Shown: piece by piece, positions 1 through 7,952 of the stretch
Layout of the letters: every line of letters begins with the position of its first letter
Position numbering within the stretch: position 1 is the stretch's first letter
Assembly (NCBI GenBank): GCA_018401695.1
Contig: JAGYKD010000001.1
Location: 846,016-910,015, forward strand
Direction: 5' to 3'
Source of the DNA: Flavobacteriales bacterium
GTDB lineage: Bacteria; Bacteroidota; Bacteroidia; CAIKAF01
Length of the DNA stretch: 64,000 bases
The notes under the pieces: model-generated
The model's database searches: none
Told to the model about the DNA's origin: nothing
The model's input: only the letters and a program-made list of their open reading frames with translations
Translations under genes and position numbers: made by a program

Positions 1-2
1 TA

Positions 3-380
3 GACGAAACCAGCCAAAACACAGGAATGCACCTAATTTTGGCGCTTTCTTACAGCGCTCGTTGGGAAATCTTGCATGCCACACGCCAATTGGCAGCCAA
101 AGTGGCCCGTGGAGAACTAAATCCTAATGATATTTCCGAAGAACTTTTTCAGGCCGAACTTTGCACGGCCCAATACCCCGATCCCGAACTCCTCATCCGA
201 ACCAGTGGAGAATTGCGCATCAGCAATTACCTGCTTTGGCAAATTGCTTACAGCGAACTTTATTTTACGCCCAAACTGTGGCCCGATTTCACCCGCGAAG
301 ACCTCTTTGAAGCTATCGTAAACTACCAACAAAGAGAACGACGATTCGGACTGGTCAGTGATCAAATGCTTGTGCACTAA
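3..380 (+). CDS. uppS: Undecaprenyl diphosphate synthase, C-terminal part (5' end outside window)
   Basis: The reading frame is open from base 3 and enters the window mid-gene, so only the last 125 residues are present. The enzyme is a cytoplasmic cis-prenyltransferase that adds isopentenyl units to farnesyl diphosphate to make the C55 carrier lipid for peptidoglycan and other wall polymers. The C-terminal family signature is clear: LLIRTSGELRISNYLLWQ followed by AYSELYF and LWPDF, which carries the Arg and Ser residues that bind the isopentenyl diphosphate. The stop overlaps the bamA start as TAATG, so the two are probably translationally coupled. This uppS-bamA-ompH order is common in Bacteroidota. 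Confidence 0.93.
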   Translation, partial: DETSQNTGMHLILALSYSARWEILHATRQLAAKVARGELNPNDISEELFQAELCTAQYPDPELLIRTSGELRISNYLLWQIAYSELYFTPKLWPDFTREDLFEAIVNYQQRERRFGLVSDQMLVH

Positions 381-3034
381 TGCTTCTACGCTTTTTATAT
401 ATACTCCTGATTTCCAATGCCATCGGCTGCGTAGCTTCCCTTCATGCCCAAAATAAGGGAAGCTTTTCCGTCGATTATGCCCTGCCCAGAGATGTCGTTA
501 TCGACACCATTGAGGTTAGCTCATCATCCGAAGCTATCGACGAAAAATACGTGGTGCTGCTCTCCGGACTTAGAGCCGGTCAAAAAATATCCCTCCCCGG
601 CGAAGAATCCAGCCGAGCACTTAAAAAACTCTGGAACGAAAAGGTCTTTGCCGACATCAAGCTCTTGGCAAGAGAAACCCAACCCGGCCATGTTGCCATT
701 ATCCTGCAAGTTAAAGAGCGCCCAAGACTTCTTAAACCCATCATTACCGGCATTAAAAAAGGCGAACGCGACGACATCACCGACCTCATCAAATGGTACC
801 GGGGAGAAGTCCTCACAGAATACCTCATGAAGGTGACCGAGTACCGCATTAAAGACTACCTCGCCGATAAAGGCTTCCTTAACCCTACCATTGATTTCAG
901 TACCTCCTCCGACTCCACCATGCCGCCAAACTTTGTTAACCTCCAAATCGACGTACAGCGTGGTCAAAAAGTAAAAGTCGCAGGAATCGATATTCAGGGC
1001 AACCGCATGATGCCCACCTCCAAAATTCGCAAAGCACTCAAAGAGGCCATCGTCGAAAAGTCGCGCATAGACATGCACAAAGACTTTTTGCGTTTTTTGG
1101 GAGGACAGCCTAAATTTTCTGCGGTAGACTCTGTAGTGCTTACCGACGGTTTTTTTAAAGCCTCCGCCGAATACCTGCGCAACGCCAACCGAATCAATAT
1201 TTTTACCAAATCGCAATACAACGAATACGAGTGGGAAATGGCCCGCGACCAGGTCATTGCCCTCTACAATTCTAAAGGCTACCGCGACGCACGATTCTTG
1301 CACGATACCGTGTACATGAAGGACAACGAAATCTTTGCAGCATTCCTCATCGAAGAAGGAAATCAATACTTCTTTAGGGACATCAGCTGGTCGGGAAACC
1401 AAAAATATACCTCCGGAATGCTCGACACCCTGCTCGGCATTGAAAAGGGCGATGTTTACGACCAAGAAAGGCTCCAAAAGCGCCTAAACATGGACCCCGA
1501 TGCCCTAGACATAAGCTCGCTGTACCAAAACGACGGATACCTCTATTTTCAAATTCAACCCGTAGAAATGCTGGTGGAAGGCGACTCCATTGACCTCGAA
1601 ATACGCATCTCCGAAGGAAAACAAGCCTATATCCGACGCATTATCCTTACCGGAAATACCAAAACCAACGACCGGGTTATTCTCCGTGAGGTTCGTTCCA
1701 AACCCGGCGATTTATTCCGCCGTTCCGACGTCATTAGAACCCAACAGGCCCTTTCACAATTGGGCATCATAAACCCGCAAACCCTCGAAATTCGCCCCAT
1801 TCCTGACCCCGTAAGCGGCAACGTGGACCTGGAAATTATCATGGAAGAACAGCCTTCCGACCAAATCGAACTTTCGGGCGGCTGGGGCGCAGGCCGGGTA
1901 GTAGGTACCTTAGGCCTATCCTTCCGCAATTTTAGCTTGAGAAATCTACTTCGCCCCAGTACCTGGTCGCCACTGCCCAACGGCGACGGTCAAACCTTGT
2001 CTATACGCGGGCAGTCTACCGGCCCCCAATTCCAAGCCTATAACTTTAACTTTAACGAACCCTATTTGGGAGGATACAAGCCCATTTCTTTGGGATTCTT
2101 TGTGAACCACTCCTCTTTTGCATTTGGAATTACCGACAGCTCCAGCCGGCTTTCTACCACCTCCGTAGGCGTTACCGTGGGCAAGCAACTGCGCTGGCCC
2201 GACGACTACTTCCAAATCATGGGAGGCATCACCTACATGCGCTACGACGCGCGCGACTACCAACTCATTTCCGGAAGTGCAGATAGGTTTTCCGGGGTGT
2301 CCAACAACATCAACATTAACGTGGGCTTGGTGCGCAACTCCACCAACGATATGATTTTCCCCACCTCCGGTTCGGAATTTCGCCTGAACGCACAGATTAC
2401 CCCTCCCTGGAGCCTTTTAAACAACAAAGACTACAGCACCATATCCGACGAAGAACGCTTTGAGTTCCTGGAATACCACAAATGGAAATTCCAAGGCAAA
2501 TGGTTTATTCCGCTCGACAAAAGGGCCGGTGACCGAGATGCCAAACTGGTGCTCATGCTCCGCACCGAATTCGGCTTCCTTGGCCAATACAATGCCGCCG
2601 TTGGTATTACTCCCTTCGAACGCTTCTTTTTGGGTGGCGATGGCCTCACCGGCTTTAACGTAGACGGACGCGAAATCATTGCCCAGCGCGGCTATCCAAA
2701 CCTTTCCCTCACTCCAGGTTCCAATGGAACATCCACCGGTGCGGTAGGAGGCACCATTTACAACAAGCACACCGCCGAACTGCGCTTCTTGCTTTCGCCA
2801 AACCCCCAAGCCAAAATCTGGGTACACGCCTTTGCCGAAGCCGGAAACGCATGGCTCACCTTCGACGAATACACGCCCTTTCAAATCAACCGCGCTGTGG
2901 GCATTGGAGCGCGCTTCTTTTTGCCCATGTTTGGTTTGCTCGGTGTCGATTACGGCTGGGGGCTCGACCCCATTGGACCCAACCGTGAAATTCCAGGAGG
3001 GCAGTTCCACTTTATGATTGGTCAACAGTTCTAA
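380..3034 (+). CDS. bamA: Outer membrane protein assembly factor BamA
   Basis: 884 residues. BamA inserts beta-barrel proteins into the outer membrane. An N-terminal signal peptide (residues 1-24) is followed by successive POTRA repeats to roughly residue 430 and then a C-terminal barrel of about 400 residues that ends in a terminal Phe (GQQF), as expected of outer membrane proteins. The segment GGDGLTGF...REIIAQRGY matches the conserved loop-6 region of the family. The start codon shares one base with the uppS stop. The next genes, OmpH/Skp and glutamate racemase, make this an envelope-assembly operon. Confidence 0.93.
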   Translation: MLLRFLYILLISNAIGCVASLHAQNKGSFSVDYALPRDVVIDTIEVSSSSEAIDEKYVVLLSGLRAGQKISLPGEESSRALKKLWNEKVFADIKLLARETQPGHVAIILQVKERPRLLKPIITGIKKGERDDITDLIKWYRGEVLTEYLMKVTEYRIKDYLADKGFLNPTIDFSTSSDSTMPPNFVNLQIDVQRGQKVKVAGIDIQGNRMMPTSKIRKALKEAIVEKSRIDMHKDFLRFLGGQPKFSAVDSVVLTDGFFKASAEYLRNANRINIFTKSQYNEYEWEMARDQVIALYNSKGYRDARFLHDTVYMKDNEIFAAFLIEEGNQYFFRDISWSGNQKYTSGMLDTLLGIEKGDVYDQERLQKRLNMDPDALDISSLYQNDGYLYFQIQPVEMLVEGDSIDLEIRISEGKQAYIRRIILTGNTKTNDRVILREVRSKPGDLFRRSDVIRTQQALSQLGIINPQTLEIRPIPDPVSGNVDLEIIMEEQPSDQIELSGGWGAGRVVGTLGLSFRNFSLRNLLRPSTWSPLPNGDGQTLSIRGQSTGPQFQAYNFNFNEPYLGGYKPISLGFFVNHSSFAFGITDSSSRLSTTSVGVTVGKQLRWPDDYFQIMGGITYMRYDARDYQLISGSADRFSGVSNNININVGLVRNSTNDMIFPTSGSEFRLNAQITPPWSLLNNKDYSTISDEERFEFLEYHKWKFQGKWFIPLDKRAGDRDAKLVLMLRTEFGFLGQYNAAVGITPFERFFLGGDGLTGFNVDGREIIAQRGYPNLSLTPGSNGTSTGAVGGTIYNKHTAELRFLLSPNPQAKIWVHAFAEAGNAWLTFDEYTPFQINRAVGIGARFFLPMFGLLGVDYGWGLDPIGPNREIPGGQFHFMIGQQF

Positions 3035-3077
3035 TTCTGGCCTTATTTTTGTACCAAACTTGATAAAACCTAAGCCC

Positions 3078-3653
3078 ATGCGCTTTTTATCCTTGCTTCT
3101 TGTCCTCTTGTCCTTAAGCCAGTTTGCGCAGGCGCAGCGCTTTGCTTACGTCGACACCGACTATGTGCTGGCCAACTTGCCCGAATACGCCTCTGCTCGC
3201 AAACAACTGGATGAGCTCTCCGTAAAATGGCAAGAAGAAATCGAAGCCAAACTCTCCGAAGTCGATAAAATGTACCGCGACTACCAAGTTGAAAAAATTC
3301 TGCTTAGCGAGGAAATGCGCATCCAACGCGAAAACGAAATCATTCAAAAAGAAAAAGAAGTCAAAGAGTTGCAAAAAAAGCGCTTTGGCAAAGACGGTGA
3401 CCTTTTTACCAAACAAGAAGAGCTCATTCGGCCCATCCAAGACAAAGTATACAGCGCTATAAAAGAAATTTCGGACAACAAAGGCTACGCCATGGTCTTT
3501 GACAAAGCAGGCACCACCACCGTCATTTACTCCAACGACCGCTACGACATCTCCGACGCTGTAATTCGTGAAATGGGCTACGAACCGGGAACCGTTTCTG
3601 ACCAAGAAGACCAAGAAGAGGAAGAGTTCCCCGAGGAAAATACCGATGAATAA
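3078..3653 (+). CDS. OmpH/Skp family periplasmic chaperone
   Basis: 191 residues from the ATG at 3078. An upstream ATG at 3018 would add 20 non-signal-like residues and overlap bamA, so it was not used. Residues 1-19 form a signal peptide ending in AQA. The mature part starts RFAYVDTDYVL, the usual OmpH opening, followed by a long charged coiled coil (about residues 45-125) and an acidic Glu/Asp-rich tail. Skp-type trimers hold unfolded barrel proteins in the periplasm for BamA, whose gene is immediately upstream. A TATTTTTG box lies in the bamA-ompH junction and could give a secondary promoter. Confidence 0.88.
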   Translation: MRFLSLLLVLLSLSQFAQAQRFAYVDTDYVLANLPEYASARKQLDELSVKWQEEIEAKLSEVDKMYRDYQVEKILLSEEMRIQRENEIIQKEKEVKELQKKRFGKDGDLFTKQEELIRPIQDKVYSAIKEISDNKGYAMVFDKAGTTTVIYSNDRYDISDAVIREMGYEPGTVSDQEDQEEEEFPEENTDE

Positions 3654-4440
3654 GCCCATTATTCTGGGCATGTTTGACTCAGGAGTGGGCGGACTCACCG
3701 TAGCACATGCCATTCGGCAACGCATGCCCAACATAAACCTGCTTTACTACGGAGACACCCTTCACCTGCCTTACGGCGATAAAGGACCCGAAACGCTCCA
3801 AGCCTATAGCCGCACCATTGGACGCTACCTCCTTAGCCGCGGTGCCGACTTGCTGCTCATTGCCTGCAACTCCGCAAGCGCTTATGCCTACGACGCCGTG
3901 CGCGTTATTGACTCCCAAAAACCAACCCTCGATGTAATCCGACCTGTGGTGCAGCACCTCGGAAACACTTGGCCCAAGGGAACCATTGGCGTTATTGGCA
4001 CACGCGCCACCATCCGCTCCAACATTTACACCCAATTGCTGCACATGCAATTTCCTCAAATAAAGGTCAAAGCACTGGCCACCCCATTGCTGGCGCCCTT
4101 TGCCGAAGAAGGCATTGAGGACCCGCAACTGCGCAGCGCCTTAGTGGCCCATTACCTCAAGCAACCTGAATTGCAAGAAATCGACGCCTTGGTTTTGGCC
4201 TGCACCCATTATCCCTTGCTCAAAAAGGAAATCCGGGCGCAGCTTCCAAGCCACACACAAATCGTAGATCCCGCCGAAATCCTAGCCTTGGAACTCCAAA
4301 ACCGCCTCCCGGCACTCGAAGGACAAAGCCACATGGAGTGTCTCGTGTCGGAGTGGACGCCTGCCTTTGCCCAGGCAGCACAGCTCATGTTTGGCGAAAA
4401 TCTGGAGGTGAAACAACACAACATACATCCGGGCACTTAA
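3646..4440 (+). CDS. murI: Glutamate racemase
   Basis: 264 residues from the ATG at 3646, which overlaps the ompH stop by 8 nt. It interconverts L- and D-glutamate for peptidoglycan. Both catalytic cysteines are present: Cys74 in IACNSASA and Cys186 in LACTHYPLL, along with the N-terminal FDSGVGGLTV motif and the YYGDT segment. The length is normal for the family. The longer frame beginning at 3568 adds residues encoded inside ompH that match nothing in the family. It closes the uppS-bamA-ompH-murI block. Confidence 0.95.
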   Translation: MNKPIILGMFDSGVGGLTVAHAIRQRMPNINLLYYGDTLHLPYGDKGPETLQAYSRTIGRYLLSRGADLLLIACNSASAYAYDAVRVIDSQKPTLDVIRPVVQHLGNTWPKGTIGVIGTRATIRSNIYTQLLHMQFPQIKVKALATPLLAPFAEEGIEDPQLRSALVAHYLKQPELQEIDALVLACTHYPLLKKEIRAQLPSHTQIVDPAEILALELQNRLPALEGQSHMECLVSEWTPAFAQAAQLMFGENLEVKQHNIHPGT

Positions 4441-4446
4441 TTTTTT

Positions 4447-4605
4447 GGGGCGCCTTAACCGGTGCTCCTTTCAAGTCCTCGCTTAGGGCCTAAGGGCAGC
4501 AAGGCTTCCGGGGTCCCCAGATGGGTCTGGGGCCTCCTCAGCTCTTGCTGCCCTAAGGCCCTAAGCTCCGGGCTTTCCCAGCGCCCCGGGGCGCGTCTTC
4601 CAATG
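4447..4605. repeat. GC-rich stem-loop repeat, subtype A
   Basis: Fills most of the 329-base gap between murI and the DinB gene. A stem of about 22 bp pairs 4482-4503 with 4544-4565, and the loop carries its own CCCCAGA/TCTGGGG hairpin. The outer parts (TTTTTTGGGGCGCC at the left, CAAGTCCTCGC before the stem, GCTCCGGGCTTTCC after it, GTCTTCCAATG at the right) recur at 11704-11853 and in part at 24515-24700 with different stem sequences. ORFs called on both strands here look like artefacts of the high GC. The remaining bases of the gap hold nothing recognisable. Confidence 0.75.
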
Positions 4606-4769
4606 AGTAATAGCGGCATATTGCCTTTCCAAAAAGAAGAGCCTACAAAGGCAAAACCTTTGGTTCCAGAACCCATTTGCGGACAGAATAAAAAACAAAC
4701 ATCTGATAATCAACTATTAATACAACCTTTTGCCGGGTTTTAATTAATTTAGGGTTCAAAACAATTGCC

Positions 4770-5270
4770 ATGCATCCTACACTACACTCCTTTTTAGCCG
4801 AATGGGAACAAGAAGCCAAGGCCACCCGTGCTTATTTAGCCTCTGTGCCCTTAGACAAGGCCGATTGGAAACCCCACGAAAAGTCCTTTAGCCTGGGCAA
4901 ACTGGCGGCACACGTCGCCGAAATTCCTTCGTGGATGAGGATTACCTTATTCCAAGACGAGCTGGATTTTGCTACCAGCACCTACAAAACACCCGAATTC
5001 AACAATACCGAAGCGCTGTTGGCGTTCTTTGATCAAAACTTGGCGGATGCCGTGGAAGTGTTAAAGACCTGTCCGGTAGAAACTTTGGAAGAAATGTGGA
5101 CCATGCGCCATGGCGATATGGTGTTCTTTAGTCTTCCCAAAGGCGTTTGCATGCGGACCTGGGTGTTTAACCACCAATACCACCACCGCGCCCAATTGGG
5201 GGTATACCTGCGTATGCTGGATGTGCCCTTGCCTTCGGTGTATGGCCCCACAGCAGACTTCCAAGGATAA
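4770..5270 (+). CDS. DinB-fold putative metal-dependent protein
   Basis: 166 residues. It fits the DinB/YfiT four-helix family: His48 in LAAHVAEIP and His135/His139 in FNHQYHHRAQ occupy the positions of the usual metal-binding triad. Members are metalloproteins; several are thiol-dependent transferases, but the substrate of this one cannot be read from sequence. The ATG at 4770 is the only sensible start. It stands alone between a repeat element and a small lipoprotein gene on the same strand. Confidence 0.8.
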   Translation: MHPTLHSFLAEWEQEAKATRAYLASVPLDKADWKPHEKSFSLGKLAAHVAEIPSWMRITLFQDELDFATSTYKTPEFNNTEALLAFFDQNLADAVEVLKTCPVETLEEMWTMRHGDMVFFSLPKGVCMRTWVFNHQYHHRAQLGVYLRMLDVPLPSVYGPTADFQG

Positions 5271-5283
5271 AATCTCTAACAAA

Positions 5284-5544
5284 ATGTCTATGAAAACTGC
5301 ACGAAAAGCCATTGCGTTTGCTATACTCCTAACTCCCTTTATAAGCAGTTGCAGCGATGATTGCAGTACCGAAGATCCCGTATGCAAGGAAACGGTCCCT
5401 GTCGACCAAGCCTGCCAAGCCTATTTTAACCGCTGGTTTTACGATGCCAATCAAAACCAATGCACTGAAATTTCTTACTCCGGCTGCGATGCCAAAGGCT
5501 TTGACAGTCAAGCAGCTTGCGAACAATGCCTCTGTGCGGAATAA
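5284..5544 (+). CDS. Small lipoprotein with a Kunitz/BPTI-like domain
   Basis: 86 residues from the ATG at 5284; the earlier in-frame ATG lies inside the DinB gene. A short hydrophobic segment ends in FISSC, giving lipidated Cys23. The mature part reads like a Kunitz inhibitor: RWFYDANQNQC, YSGCDAKGF and SQAACEQC. Spacing Cys44-x15-Cys60-x7-Cys68 equals BPTI Cys14-Cys30-Cys38. The next loop is two residues short, and the final cysteine is displaced (Cys82 or Cys84). The position equal to BPTI Lys15 (P1) is Gln45, so trypsin-like inhibition is not predicted. Kunitz domains are mainly animal; this looks like a surface or periplasmic protease inhibitor, inferred only from the fold. Confidence 0.7.
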   Translation: MSMKTARKAIAFAILLTPFISSCSDDCSTEDPVCKETVPVDQACQAYFNRWFYDANQNQCTEISYSGCDAKGFDSQAACEQCLCAE

Positions 5545-5582
5545 GAGGCAATGGTCTAAACCATAAGGTAAGGGGACTTTAG

Positions 5583-5757
5583 CGCGTGGCCCCCCGGCCG
5601 TTTGGAGGCCCCTGCCGGAGCAAAGCCTTAGGCTGCCTTGGTGCGAGGAGGCGACCACAGGAAGCCCCCACAGCCCCGGCAGCCTTGGCTTTGCTTTGGC
5701 CGGGCCGCAAAGAGGACGGACAGGGACGATGCTTTACCCACGGAGCCGGGGCCCAAA
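5583..5757. repeat. GC-rich stem-loop repeat, subtype B
   Basis: A long imperfect stem pairs 5620-5637 (GCAAAGCC...GGCTGCC) with 5678-5694 (GGCAGCC...GGCTTTGC). The left edge GGCCCCCCGGCCGTTTGGAGG resembles the left edge of the element at 16186-16326. An ORF of 115 codons crosses it but follows the repeat composition and is not taken as a gene. Confidence 0.65.
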
Positions 5758-5770
5758 TAATTCCTTGGCC

Positions 5771-5798
5771 TTGGCCAAGCCTGCAAGGCTTATCTTTG
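5771..5798 (+). promoter_or_regulatory. Bacteroidota-type promoter for the LAB_N gene
   Basis: TATCTTTG at 5791-5798 fits the TAnnTTTG -7 element, with a TTGG about 17 bp upstream. The ATG at 5803 is only 4 nt further on, so the transcript would have almost no leader. Confidence 0.5.
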
Positions 5799-5802
5799 CC
5801 CC

Positions 5803-6432
5803 ATGTCGCACTGGCTAATTTATGCTTTGGGCTTTGCCGCGCAGCTGCTGTTTTTCAGTCGCACGCTGGTGCAGTGGTTTCAGTCCGAACGGGCAGGCAA
5901 GGTGGTTTCGCCTATTCTTTACTGGCAGTTTAGCTTGCTGGCGGCCGTGCTAATGTTTACCTACGGTATACTGCGCAACGATTTGGCCATTGCTGCGGGA
6001 CAGCTGCTCACCTACGCCGTGTACGTCCGAAATTTACAGTTTAAGGGGGCCTGGCGGTCCATGCCGCTGCTGCTTCGTTTGCTGTTTTTGGCACTGCCTG
6101 TGGCGGTGATTGCCTGGGTGGCCTGGCAACCGCAAATCCTTTGGGAACAATTGCTTCAAAACGAAGACATTCCCGGCTTTTGGCTCTGGTGGGGACTGTT
6201 GGCTCAAGTGGTCTTTACGTTCCGATTTGTGTTTCAGTGGATGGTTTCGGAGCGAAAAAAAACCTCGGAACTTCCGCTGGGCTTTTGGCTCATTAGCGCT
6301 TGCGGATCTTTAATGATTCTAGCCTATGCTCTGTTTAGAAAGGATCCGGTGCTGCTTGCTTCGCATAGTTTGGGTATTTTTCTATACCTGCGCAATATTC
6401 GTCTTCATTTGGCACAAAAAAAAGCATCATAA
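5803..6432 (+). CDS. Membrane protein with two LAB_N (lipid A biosynthesis N-terminal) repeats
   Basis: 209 residues, six or more hydrophobic segments. The protein is two copies of the LAB_N module: the first around residues 8-77 (QWFQSERAGKVVSP, YGILRND, YVRNLQ) and the second around 126-203 (QWMVSERKKTSELP, YALFRKDP, YLRNIRL). LAB_N domains are named for a region next to lipid A disaccharide synthase and often accompany glycosyltransferases in lipid-linked sugar pathways; no reaction is proven. The FkbM methyltransferase gene follows after 3 nt and is probably cotranscribed. Confidence 0.82.
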   Translation: MSHWLIYALGFAAQLLFFSRTLVQWFQSERAGKVVSPILYWQFSLLAAVLMFTYGILRNDLAIAAGQLLTYAVYVRNLQFKGAWRSMPLLLRLLFLALPVAVIAWVAWQPQILWEQLLQNEDIPGFWLWWGLLAQVVFTFRFVFQWMVSERKKTSELPLGFWLISACGSLMILAYALFRKDPVLLASHSLGIFLYLRNIRLHLAQKKAS

Positions 6433-6435
6433 GTC

Positions 6436-7071
6436 ATGAAAAAGCACATTCAACAACTCAAAAATCTGATTCAAAAGGTCCTGACCCGGCTTATGTTTGG
6501 TCGTTACCTCAAAGGTTTGGACTCCGGTTCGCTGGTTATTGATTGCGGAGCCAATGTGGGAGATATTACCACAAAATTGGCAGCAACCGGGGCCGTAGTC
6601 CATGCCTTTGAACCCAATCCCTTTGCTTTTGAAGTGCTCAAAAAACGGGTTGGAGACAACCCCAAAGTACATCTGCATCCTAAAGGGGTGTGGGACAAGC
6701 ATACGCGGACCAAGCTTTATTTTCATGAGGGGACATCCTCCGGCGATGAGGCGTTTTGGGCCTTTGGATCTTCGATTCTAGCAGAAAAAGGGAATGTGCT
6801 GAAAGGCAAATCGGTGGAGGTGGAAATAATTGATCTCACCGAATTCATCGAAGGCTTGGATCGACCGGTGGATTTGCTGAAAATTGACATAGAGGGTGCG
6901 GAATGCGAGTTGTTGGAGAAGTTTATTGCCAAAGGCTTGCATCAAAAGGTCAAGCAAACCTTGGTTGAAACCCACGACAGCAAAATTCCGGGGCAAAAGG
7001 TTAAAACAGATAAAGTGAGGGCTTTGATTCGGGACCAGGGGATTCGGAATATTAATTTGAATTGGCTGTAA
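6436..7071 (+). CDS. FkbM family SAM-dependent methyltransferase
   Basis: 211 residues. Class I methyltransferase fold: VIDCGANVGDITTKLA near residue 34 is the SAM-binding loop and AFEPNP is the acidic loop after strand 2; LLKIDIEGAECELL is the FkbM family signature. Such enzymes usually O-methylate sugars or small metabolites. The start lies 3 nt after the LAB_N gene, suggesting joint action on a glycan or glycolipid, which is inference from position. Confidence 0.85.
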   Translation: MKKHIQQLKNLIQKVLTRLMFGRYLKGLDSGSLVIDCGANVGDITTKLAATGAVVHAFEPNPFAFEVLKKRVGDNPKVHLHPKGVWDKHTRTKLYFHEGTSSGDEAFWAFGSSILAEKGNVLKGKSVEVEIIDLTEFIEGLDRPVDLLKIDIEGAECELLEKFIAKGLHQKVKQTLVETHDSKIPGQKVKTDKVRALIRDQGIRNINLNWL

Positions 7072-7117
7072 GATAAAGCCTGACGTTTCCGTTTCAAGCA
7101 AAGAGGCACAGGGCGCT

Positions 7118-7250
7118 TGACAAGGTTCATTTTCACGCAAAGGCGCCAAGCGCATTTGAGGGCGTTGTTGGCTCCTCGCCATGGCTTGTCTACGCTAAAG
7201 TCTTTGCGCCTTAGCGGCCTGGCGTGCTTTTTCTGGCGCAAGGCCTTTGC
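7118..7250. repeat. Imperfect palindromic intergenic repeat
   Basis: Between the FkbM gene and the broken DUF1801 gene. ACGCAAAGGCGCCAAGCG at about 7136 is mirrored by TCTTTGCGCCTTAGCGGCC at about 7201, giving a long-range imperfect stem. Nothing coding is supported here. Confidence 0.4.
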
Positions 7251-7308
7251 TATAAAATATCAATTGCATTATCTTTAAACTTAACCCCTGTACTTAAGCA
7301 GCAGTGCT

Positions 7309-7952
7309 ATGACCGACCATGTGCAAGAATACCTGAACAAACTCCCTACAGAAAAAAGAGGCACCTTCGAAAAGCTTTACACCAGCATCGCCAAGCATAT
7401 TGAGACCGTTGACGCGTTGTGTTTTCAAGGTTTTTTAATGCCGACCGTAGCGTCGGTGCGAATTAAGGCACGGGCAAATGGAAAGTCCGCAGTTTACTGA
7501 TTGTAAATGAGGAACTTGAGATTTGGCCGTAACGCAAAGTCGCCGCAAGAATAGCAACGCATCAACGGTCTCATATTCCTAAAGGGTTTGAAGCCCAAAT
7601 ACAATACCATATGCCGGCCTTTGTAGTGCCCCACAGCACTTTTCCGGAGGGATACCACTGCAATCCCAAAGAACCCCTGCCTTTTATACAGCTGGCTGCT
7701 CAAAAGAGTCACTTTGCGCTATACCATATGGGCTTGTATGCGCAGCCTGAGCTGTTGGCTTGGTTTCAAGAGGAATGCAAAAAGCGCATGCCGGTGAAAT
7801 TGGATATGGGCAAAGCGTGCCTTCGATTCAAAAAAGAAGCACATATTCCATTTGAGCTGCTCAGCGAACTTGCCCAAAAAATGTCGATAGAGGAATGGAT
7901 TGCCTTGTATGAAGGCTCGGTGAAAGATTCAAGAAAACGCAGCAAAGCTTAA
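7309..7952 (+). pseudogene. DUF1801 family gene interrupted by a small inverted-repeat element
   Basis: Codons from 7309 to 7401 encode the N-terminus (MTDHVQEYLNKLP...SIAKHI). The insertion at 7402-7572 then brings a stop at about 7500. Removing the insertion and one copy of the 5-bp duplication ATATT joins SIAKHI to PKGFEAQIQYHMPAF in frame and gives a complete 155-residue DUF1801 protein with the normal VPHSTFPEGYHCNP and ALYHMGLY motifs. So the gene was whole until the insertion. Its stop shares bases with the convergent ppx stop. DUF1801 proteins resemble YdhG/iron-chaperone-like folds with no settled role. Confidence 0.9.
7402..7572 (+). mobile_element. MITE-like element, copy 1 (171 bp)
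   Basis: Ends are GAGACCGTTGACGCGTTG and its mirror CAACGCATCAACGGTCTC (17 of 18 bases pair). It is flanked by ATATT at 7397-7401 and 7573-7577, a 5-bp target duplication. It has no transposase. It contains an internal hairpin GCCGAC/GTCGGT near 7441-7460. Other copies are at 25160, 37682, 49360 and 53014. Confidence 0.9.

Noticed and set aside
524-1477. 317-codon open frame on the minus strand
   Set aside because: It lies entirely within bamA, whose frame has POTRA and barrel motifs; the opposite frame has no recognisable domain and follows codon-shadow composition.
5586-5933. 115-codon plus-strand frame through the GC-rich repeat
   Set aside because: It covers a stem-loop repeat and the start of the LAB_N gene in another frame; GC-rich DNA has few stop codons.
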